A stretch of 24,995 bases of DNA from Nitrospira sp. UBA2082 (GTDB lineage Bacteria; Nitrospirota; Nitrospiria; Nitrospirales; Nitrospiraceae): the NCBI GenBank assembly GCA_002331335.1, contig DCZO01000029.1:38887-63881 (forward strand), read 5' to 3'. The position numbers and the translations under genes are program-made. The notes beneath the pieces are model-generated. The model saw only the letters and a list, made by a program, of their open reading frames with translations, did no database searches and had not been told where the DNA came from. Positions 13,849 to 20,305 of this stretch are shown here, in pieces; position 1 is the first letter of the stretch, and each line of letters begins with the position of its first letter.

Positions 13849-15279
13849 CTATCCCTTGACGCAGACCAGCGGCTCCAGCCTGGCCACTTTCCTTGCCAAG
13901 CAGGCGTCATCCGCCGCATCAACCACCTCGCTGACATCTTTGTAGGCGCCAGGCGCTTCTTCGGCGACGCCCCGCAGCGACGGGCTGCGGATCAGAATCC
14001 CGCGTGCGGCCAGATCTTTCACGAGTTCGCGGCCATGCCATTGCCGCAGCGCCTGGTGGCGGCTCATGCTGCGCCCGGCTCCATGGCAGGCCGACCCATA
14101 GGCCAGTTCCATGCTCTCCTTCGTACCCGCAAGCACATACGAGGCCGTGCCCATGGTTCCTCCGATCAGGACCGGCTGGCCCACGGATCGGAGCGACGGA
14201 GGAAGATCGGGATGGCCGGGACCGAAGGCTCGCGTCGCGCCCTTGCGATGGACGAAAAGACGGGTCGGCGTTCCATCAATGTCGTGCTCCTCGACCTTGC
14301 AGGTGTTATGCGAGACGTCGTAGAGCAGCGAGAAGACGGCATCCGGCAACACATCGGCGAAGACCTCTCTGACGAGATGGGTGATGATCTGCCGATTAGC
14401 CAGCGCGCAGTTGATTGCCGCCCGCATCGCGCCGAGATAGGCCTGCCCGACTTCCGAATTGATCGGGGCGCAGGCCAACTCACGATCGGGCAATTCGATA
14501 TGGTGCCGCGATGCGCTGACGGCCATGCTCTTGAGAAACTCAGTGCCGATCTGATGTCCGAGCCCGCGCGAGCCGCAGTGAATGCTCACGACGAGGTCCC
14601 CTTCACGAATGCCGAAGACCGACGACGCCTCTTCATCGAACACCGTCACAACCTGTTGCACTTCGAGATAGTGATTCCCGGAGCCGAGCGTTCCCATTTC
14701 GTCCTGCTGGCGTTTCTTGGCGTGATCCGAGACATGTTCCGGCTCGGCACCGGCCATGCAGCCGTGCTCTTCGATGAACTCCAAATCCTCATGCGTCCCA
14801 TAGCCCTTCCCCACTGCCCACTTCGCCCCTCCGGCGAGCATGGCGTCCATCTCACCTCGGTCCAAGTGCACCTTCCCCGTGCTGCCGACGCCGGCGGGAA
14901 TGTGATGAAACAAGGTGTCGGCCAGCCGTTCTTTCACAGGTTGGAGGTCCTCGGCTGTGAGTCCCGTGCGAAGCAACCGGACACCACACGAAATATCGAA
15001 GCCCACACCACCGGCGGAAACCACGCCGCCAACATCGGGATCGAACGCGGCGACTCCGCCGATGGGAAATCCATAGCCCCAGTGGGCATCGGGCATTGCG
15101 TAGGAGGCTTGGACGATTCCCGGCAACGTGGCCACGTTCGTGACTTGCTCGTAGACCTTCTCATCCATATCGCGGATCAACGACTCGGTGGCAAAGATCA
15201 CGCCCGGCACGCGCATCTTGCCGTGCGGAGCAATATGCCACTCATCGGGACCGCGCCGTTTCAAGAGATTGAGATCCAT
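13849..15279 (-). CDS. rtcB: RNA-splicing ligase RtcB
   Basis: The 476-residue protein is a full-length RtcB. It joins RNA 2',3'-cyclic phosphate or 3'-phosphate ends to 5'-OH ends using GTP and Mn2+. The metal ligands known from the archaeal enzyme are at the same positions: D95 and C98 (GFDISCG), H203 (GSGNHYLE), H234 (SIHCGSRGLGHQ) and H324 (DVSHNTCK). The nucleophile that becomes guanylylated is H399 in YGSACHGAGRSMSR. An AAGGGGG site precedes ATG 15279. It lies 24 bp after the archease gene, its known activator. No RtcA or RtcR regulator gene is present in the window, so the operon differs from the E. coli layout. Confidence 0.96.
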   Translation of the reverse strand: MDLNLLKRRGPDEWHIAPHGKMRVPGVIFATESLIRDMDEKVYEQVTNVATLPGIVQASYAMPDAHWGYGFPIGGVAAFDPDVGGVVSAGGVGFDISCGVRLLRTGLTAEDLQPVKERLADTLFHHIPAGVGSTGKVHLDRGEMDAMLAGGAKWAVGKGYGTHEDLEFIEEHGCMAGAEPEHVSDHAKKRQQDEMGTLGSGNHYLEVQQVVTVFDEEASSVFGIREGDLVVSIHCGSRGLGHQIGTEFLKSMAVSASRHHIELPDRELACAPINSEVGQAYLGAMRAAINCALANRQIITHLVREVFADVLPDAVFSLLYDVSHNTCKVEEHDIDGTPTRLFVHRKGATRAFGPGHPDLPPSLRSVGQPVLIGGTMGTASYVLAGTKESMELAYGSACHGAGRSMSRHQALRQWHGRELVKDLAARGILIRSPSLRGVAEEAPGAYKDVSEVVDAADDACLARKVARLEPLVCVKG

Positions 15280-15303
15280 GGCCCCCTTATGTCCGAATAT
15301 GGG

Positions 15304-15747
15304 CTATACATCAACGACGCACTGGGCAATCCACTGTCCCTGCTGATCCTGCTTCACTGACAACTCGGTGTAGGTTGCGCCTTTTACCTCGACCGCGGGC
15401 TGATGGCGCGCCACGTCGACCGGTTCTCCCCACGCAGTCGCGTGGAGCGAATGGTTGTTGAAGCGCACGGCGAAGCGGCTGAACAGCATCTTCCGCGTCG
15501 CCATTTCATAGATGAGCGCGTTCAGCCAATCGACCAGCAGCAATTCGTCATCGGGCGCCTCACAGACGATCGGCACCGCATGCAGAGAAGCAACAGAAAC
15601 TAGGTCCGTAATCACGGCGGTCAGGGCCTGCGCCGCATTCGCAAAAGCGGCTTCCTTCGTTGGGCCTATTCCCCGCACACCCATGTCGGCTTGATGCGGG
15701 AAATGTTCCCAGCTGGCCTGCCCGGTTTCGAAACGAGAAGGGTGCAT
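15304..15747 (-). CDS. Archease, RtcB activator
   Basis: The start at ATG 15747 is chosen because earlier in-frame codons would run into the CapA-like gene (stop at 15777); this gives 147 residues, normal for archease. Family marks are FPHQADMGVRGIGPTKEAAFANAAQALTAVI near residue 16, DDELLLVDWLNALIYEM near 66, and the terminal VVDV whose Asp, with the Asp in QAD, forms the metal site. Archease speeds guanylylation and turnover of RtcB and broadens nucleotide use. Direct adjacency to rtcB fits that role. The ribosome binding site is weak, so coupling with the upstream gene is likely. Confidence 0.93.
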   Translation of the reverse strand: MHPSRFETGQASWEHFPHQADMGVRGIGPTKEAAFANAAQALTAVITDLVSVASLHAVPIVCEAPDDELLLVDWLNALIYEMATRKMLFSRFAVRFNNHSLHATAWGEPVDVARHQPAVEVKGATYTELSVKQDQQGQWIAQCVVDV

Positions 15748-15776
15748 GATCGATAGATTCCCCGGTGCGATGCCGG

Positions 15777-16766
15777 TTACGGGATGGTGATCGTACTGAC
15801 CTGTCCCTCGACGCTCATCAGCGTACCGAACGCCCCGCATTTGGCCTGCATGGTTCGCTCAAGGAACCGCCGCTCCTCTTCCTTGGCCGTGCGGACGCCG
15901 AGGTCCTCGATGCAGGCCGGATGGAGCCTGATACGCGTGATTCGTCCTCCTTCCACATCGAGCATGTACAGGAATGAAAGATCGTTCCGTTCTTCCTTGT
16001 CGATCATATAGTCGTCGATAAAATCCCCAGTCGAATAGAGGATCGCGTTCCCCTTGTAGAGTTCGATGCCCTGCGGGGTGTGGTTGGAATGCCCCCAATA
16101 CAGATTCGCGCCCATGTCGATCAGATCGTGCGCCAGCGCTTGCATCGAATGCGACGGCTCGCCCCAATTGGGTCCGACGTGCGCGCTGACGATCACGATC
16201 TCCGATTGCCCATGAGCATGTGCGAACATCTGTGCCATGCGAGACCGGTATGGTTCAATCAAGCCTCGTTCGTCGTAGGCGACATAATTGACACCGGGCT
16301 TCTTGGCGGTCGCCTCCCACTCCGGTTCGTTGTCCGTCAAGGCCACCAGCGCCACGCGCCCTTCCGGCAAGGCGAACCGCGCGGGCATCAGCGTGTCTTC
16401 CAGGGTCGCACCGGCACCGGTTCGCTTGATGCCGGCCTGGTCGAGCAGCGCCAAGCAATCCAGCAGCGCGTTGGGTCCGTAATCCAGCACATGATTGTTC
16501 GCCAGCGCCACCCCGTCGATCTTGGCCGTTTGCAGGAACTCGACGGCGCGGGGCTTGGCGCGGAAGTGAAAGGCCTTGGTTGTCGGATGCCACTCTTCTC
16601 CCCGATCGCTGATGACACATTCGAGATTGATGAGCCGGCAGTCGGCGTCGAGCATGATCGGAAGGACATCGCTCCACAGCGATTCGGGACGCACGGAGCG
16701 ATTCCGAATGACATACTGATCCACCAACCGTCCGAGCATCACGTCGCCGGTCAGCGCGATCTGCAT
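15777..16766 (-). CDS. CapA-family metallophosphoesterase-like protein
   Basis: ATG 16766 follows AGGAAGG; 329 residues. The protein shows the PGA_cap (PF09587) pattern of calcineurin-like folds: MQIALTGDVMLGR at the N-terminus, NLECVIS near residue 47, ANNHVLDYGPNALLD near 88, SAHVGPNWGE near 195, GHSNHTPQGIE near 225 and STGDFIDDY near 243. Relatives include CapA/PgsA, linked to poly-gamma-glutamate export, but many soluble members have unknown roles. There is no signal peptide here, so a cytoplasmic function is likely and a capsule role is not supported. It overlaps no gene but is followed 29 bp later by archease. Co-transcription with rtcB and archease suggests, without proof, a link to nucleic-acid or nucleotide phosphate chemistry. 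Confidence 0.85.
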   Translation of the reverse strand: MQIALTGDVMLGRLVDQYVIRNRSVRPESLWSDVLPIMLDADCRLINLECVISDRGEEWHPTTKAFHFRAKPRAVEFLQTAKIDGVALANNHVLDYGPNALLDCLALLDQAGIKRTGAGATLEDTLMPARFALPEGRVALVALTDNEPEWEATAKKPGVNYVAYDERGLIEPYRSRMAQMFAHAHGQSEIVIVSAHVGPNWGEPSHSMQALAHDLIDMGANLYWGHSNHTPQGIELYKGNAILYSTGDFIDDYMIDKEERNDLSFLYMLDVEGGRITRIRLHPACIEDLGVRTAKEEERRFLERTMQAKCGAFGTLMSVEGQVSTITIP

Positions 16767-16891
16767 CACCTTCCTATGCCTTGTCGCTGGTTTCATCACA
16801 AGTTCACGCAGAGGTGCAACGTCGTTATCGTGCCGGTGCTCCAACTCATTGCCCGGCCCTCCCCTCAACCTTCACCCGCCTTCCGTAGCAG

Positions 16892-17809
16892 TTAGAGCCA
16901 TTCTCGCTCCGCCTTGTCAGCCCGTTCTCCCCACAGGGCGCTGAGCGGGAGATCCGCGAGAGAGTAGGCGCCGGGGTCAAGATCCGGTAATGCGCGGGCG
17001 GCTGCCAGCATGACCTCAGCCGTGACCACCGCTTCGTCGAACCGTCCCTCCAGTACGAAGTGCTGTCGGTCGAGTCGTTGCGAAGAACTTCGCCGGTCAA
17101 GGACCACGCCCCGTGCCTCCTGTTCGAGTGAGGCGAGACTCTCCACCGGGAAGACCTGTGTCTCCTCGCCGAGAAACAGCGGATCGGCACGAATGGCCTC
17201 GGCCACCCGATCGGCATTCGCTCCCTGCTCCAATTCGACATACACGTAACGCTGCAATCGGCCGTCGGTTGTTCGGACTTCGGTACAGCGCGCATCTTTC
17301 ACGCCCACGACGCTCTTGGCCATGACGGTGTGGCGGAGGGTGATGCCCGGTCGATGGGTCGTCTCGGTCACCCCTCCGGGTGTGAGCAGCGCCAGCCAAG
17401 ATCGAAATACCGAGAGTCCTCCGGGATCCCATCCGGCTCCGACAATCGCCGGAGTGTGGTGATGAAGGGCCAGCTTGTGAATCGCATCCTTGTGGGCGCG
17501 GAACGATTCTCCATGAAGGATGGCGCAGTCCACGATCGGAATCCCGTGTTGGAGCGTCTGAGACGCAGCTTCCAGGGCGGCGTGCGTCGGCACACAGATC
17601 AGCGCTCCGTCCACATCCCTCACCTGGCCGATGTGAGTGGCCAGCGGAATGTGCCGGAGGTGGCCGGGGAGGCCATCCGTTCCGCTGATCAGCCGGCGGA
17701 CGAACGCTTCAACCGTGAGGTCATGGCTCCGCGCAATCAGCTCCGCGCAGGCCTGTCCGATCCTGCCGAGTCCGACGACCGCGAGACGCAATGGTTTAGC
17801 GGGTGACAT
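16892..17809 (-). CDS. Diaminopimelate-dehydrogenase-like oxidoreductase
   Basis: The 305-residue product begins with a Rossmann nucleotide-binding motif (LAVVGLGRIGQA, residues 9-20). It has the GAGWDPG signature (124-130) typical of meso-diaminopimelate dehydrogenase and ends in an alpha/beta domain like that family (RYVYVELEQGANADRVAEAIRADPLF; then FVLEGRFDEAVVTAEVMLAAARALPDLDPGAYSL). DapDH makes meso-diaminopimelate directly from tetrahydrodipicolinate. The usual GxSxGHSDAxRRIPGV segment is replaced by GITLRHTVMAKSVVGVKDA, so the Ser-Asp pair that touches substrate is lost and the substrate may differ. It starts 12 bp after the small protein gene and is 125 bp before the CapA-like gene. 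Confidence 0.75.
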   Translation of the reverse strand: MSPAKPLRLAVVGLGRIGQACAELIARSHDLTVEAFVRRLISGTDGLPGHLRHIPLATHIGQVRDVDGALICVPTHAALEAASQTLQHGIPIVDCAILHGESFRAHKDAIHKLALHHHTPAIVGAGWDPGGLSVFRSWLALLTPGGVTETTHRPGITLRHTVMAKSVVGVKDARCTEVRTTDGRLQRYVYVELEQGANADRVAEAIRADPLFLGEETQVFPVESLASLEQEARGVVLDRRSSSQRLDRQHFVLEGRFDEAVVTAEVMLAAARALPDLDPGAYSLADLPLSALWGERADKAEREWL

Positions 17810-17821
17810 CGTCTGAGGGGA

Positions 17822-18061
17822 TCACGAGGTGGACGGGAACGTTCGCAAACCCATTCGCCCCGCCCATGCACGCAATTTCTCGTAAACGGGCTCATTATTA
17901 TAGGTATGCATGTCGGCGAGCGCCTCGCAGTAAGCCGTGAGCGCTTTCAGGCAGACCCTCTGATTCTCACAGGTATCGGGGCCTTCACGAGCCAGTGCGA
18001 TCCGTCTCCCGGCCTCTTGCAGTTTGTCCGCCGCTTCTTCAACATGGCGGGATACCGTCAT
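17822..18061 (-). CDS. Small helical hypothetical protein
   Basis: From ATG 18061 the product is 79 residues; an ATG at 18130 and a TTG at 18139 are alternative starts. A GAGG lies only two bases before ATG 18061, so the start is uncertain. The sequence is predicted helical and charged: VSRHVEEAADKLQEAGRRIALAREGP, then a Cys-containing CENQRVCLKALTAYCEALADMHTYN segment. It resembles a short helical bundle. I recognise no family. It is the first gene of the long minus-strand run, 12 bp ahead of the dehydrogenase-like gene. Confidence 0.55.
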   Translation of the reverse strand: MTVSRHVEEAADKLQEAGRRIALAREGPDTCENQRVCLKALTAYCEALADMHTYNNEPVYEKLRAWAGRMGLRTFPSTS

Positions 18062-18568
18062 GACCTCTTCTTTCTCCGTCGCAAGTTTCACGATACGTGA
18101 CCGAACGGATACGGCTGCACGACACTCCATCTTGAGCAAGCGGAGTGCCCGGCGATTTCTACGTGCATTTGAGGAAGGCCCGGCGGGTGTTTATTGAACG
18201 AACCCACCGAGATTGCACTCTCATCGGGGGTCGAATGTTTGCTCACGAAGTTCCCGCGAGTCTTGCGGTCTGAAAATTCATGTGCCCTTTGGCGACATCG
18301 GAACAGAGATCTTTGTGGCGGATTTCCTCAATTGCGGAGAAAGCCCGCTCCGGCCCTCCCCGTTCGATTGTGAAGTTTTCAACGAGTTGCACGACCCCAC
18401 GTCGAGCTCTCTCATGGCCCTGTTCTTGCCAAAACTGGAATCACGAACGGCTAGACCCGCAACGAATGCTTCGTGGCACTGTCGTCATGACGAAAAGGCG
18501 AGGGCTACGTGCTGAGTTGTGAGGCGCCGACAGAGCGATCGAGTCATTCAGCACTTGCGGAAGCGTAC
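18062..18568. other. Divergent promoter region
   Basis: About 500 bp separate the minus-strand run from the plus-strand HAD-HerA gene. Frames here (for example 18213-18515 plus strand) give products without motifs, and no ribosome binding site was found. It should hold the promoters for both directions, but no confident -35/-10 pair could be assigned. Confidence 0.5.
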
Positions 18569-20296
18569 ATGTATCGCCTCGTCATGGCCTTCGACTTCGA
18601 CGGCACCCTCGCCGTGAACGGCGACGTGCCTCCGGAACTGCAAACGGCGCTGGAACAATGCCGCGCCACCGGCCACGTCTTGTTTCTGGTAACGGGACGC
18701 CGCTTCGAGACCGTGAAATTTGGAGGCTTCGGAGAACTCTTTGCCGGCATCGTCTGGGAAAACGGCGCGGTGCTGAGCCATACCGCAACCGGGGAGACGT
18801 ATCTCCCCTTCGGCCAGCTCGACGTGCGGTTGCTGAAGGCTGTTGAGGAATCAGGAGTTCCGTTCGAGCGAGGCCTCGCGATCGCAGCGACCTGGACGCC
18901 ACATGACCAAACGTTGTGGCGCGTCCTGAGTTCGTACGGGGGCAGCACCGCGCTCGAATACAACAAAGGCGCCGTGATGGTACTCCCGCCCGGTGCCACC
19001 AAGGGGGCCGGGCTGGAACGGCTTCTCGCGCTCTGCGGTTTGTCTCCCAGGAACCTGGCGGCCTTCGGCGATGCGGAGAACGATCTGTCCATGCTGACCC
19101 TTGCCGAGGTCTCGGTTGCAGTGGCGGATGCCGTTCCGGCAGTGATCCAAACGTCGGATCTCGTCGCCACGGCACCGGGCCCACGAGGCGTTTTGGAAAT
19201 CCTCCAGGAATACCCCTTGGGCCGAAAGTTCCTCGACATTCCGCTCAAACGGGAACGGCCGATTCTGCTCGGACAAACCGAGACAGGCGTTAATATCAGC
19301 ATCCCCGCCGCGCGATTGGCAGGGCGCAACCTGGGCGTCTTCGGGAACTCGGGGACCGGGAAATCATGGATGGTCGGCTTGCTGGCAGAAGGACTTCATC
19401 ATGAAGACTATCAGGTCCTCCTCATCGATCCGGAAGGGGACTTTCGCGGGCTGCGCGTGCTGCCACGCTTTGTCTCGATCAGCGGCGACCGGGCGACGCT
19501 GCCCGTACCGGCCTCTGTCGTCTCGCTTATCGAAGAGGGAGGCGTGTCGCTGGTTCTCGATCTGAGTCAATACCCGGTCGGCCTGCGCAGCCGCTACCTC
19601 GCCGACCTACTGCGCGCCTTGCGTCCCGTCCGTGAGCGGAAGTTCCGCCCCCATTGGATTGTGCTGGATGAAGCGCAAGAGTTTCTCTTCGAAGGAAGCG
19701 AGATCACCTCGCTGATACGTCCTGTTCTGGATGTGGGAGGGTGGGCCTTTGTCTCGTACCGTCCGGACCGCCTGAGCGAATCGGTCCTCGCATCGCTCCA
19801 TCATCTGCTCCTGACCAGGATCACAGACGGCGCGATAGGGGATTGCCTCCGCAAACATTGTTCCGTATGCAGCCTGAAAGGGGCGACTCTCGGTCAGATT
19901 CCGATGGGGAGCGCCTTGCTCTGCGGCGGGGACGTCGTCCGCATGCGTCCGGCAATTCGGCGGGTTCCCCACGTCCGCCATCTCTACAAATATCTTGATA
20001 TTCCCCTCCCGCTGGGCAAGCGATTCGTCTTTCGCACTGAGAAAGGTTACCTGGGCGTCGAAGCGGCCAGTTTGTACGAACTGGCGCATCTGATTCCGAC
20101 GGTCCCCTTGGAGAGCTTGGAGTATCACGATCACCGGGAGGATTTCGTGAAATGGGCTGAAGGAACGCTCGGCGACGGAGGGCTCGCGTCACGCCTCAGG
20201 AAAGTGGCCAATCGCGGATATCGAGGAGAAGAACTCCGCGAGGCGCTCGATCATGTGGTGTCGGCTCACTACGAGGAAGTCCGGCAGCTTCGGTAG
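18569..20296 (+). CDS. HAD-IIB phosphatase fused to HerA/DUF87-type ATPase
   Basis: Start ATG 18569 places the HAD motif at the N-terminus (575 residues); the frame is open 20 codons further but those residues look non-coding. Residues 1-225 are a Cof/sugar-phosphatase-type HAD domain with all four motifs: D9FD11GTLA, LFLVTGR, the Lys in GATKGAGLERLL, and FGDAENDLSML. Residues about 235-575 form a P-loop ATPase of the HerA/VirB4-like group: Walker A GNSGTGKS (259-266), PEGDF, and Walker B WIVLDEAQEF (363-372), followed by an RPD segment (SYRPDRLSE) similar to the conserved region after Walker B. HerA ATPases normally drive DNA translocation with NurA nuclease; no NurA is seen. The gene is 9 bp before the acyltransferase gene, so the two form one unit. 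Confidence 0.85.
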   Translation: MYRLVMAFDFDGTLAVNGDVPPELQTALEQCRATGHVLFLVTGRRFETVKFGGFGELFAGIVWENGAVLSHTATGETYLPFGQLDVRLLKAVEESGVPFERGLAIAATWTPHDQTLWRVLSSYGGSTALEYNKGAVMVLPPGATKGAGLERLLALCGLSPRNLAAFGDAENDLSMLTLAEVSVAVADAVPAVIQTSDLVATAPGPRGVLEILQEYPLGRKFLDIPLKRERPILLGQTETGVNISIPAARLAGRNLGVFGNSGTGKSWMVGLLAEGLHHEDYQVLLIDPEGDFRGLRVLPRFVSISGDRATLPVPASVVSLIEEGGVSLVLDLSQYPVGLRSRYLADLLRALRPVRERKFRPHWIVLDEAQEFLFEGSEITSLIRPVLDVGGWAFVSYRPDRLSESVLASLHHLLLTRITDGAIGDCLRKHCSVCSLKGATLGQIPMGSALLCGGDVVRMRPAIRRVPHVRHLYKYLDIPLPLGKRFVFRTEKGYLGVEAASLYELAHLIPTVPLESLEYHDHREDFVKWAEGTLGDGGLASRLRKVANRGYRGEELREALDHVVSAHYEEVRQLR

Positions 20297-20305
20297 CCCC
20301 AGAGG

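Noticed and set aside
15777..16766. Capsule or poly-gamma-glutamate biosynthesis from the CapA-like gene
   Set aside because: No signal peptide or membrane anchor and no CapB/CapC neighbours.
18213..18522. Two plus-strand frames before the HAD-HerA gene
   Set aside because: No motif, no ribosome binding site and no protein-like composition; treated as intergenic.
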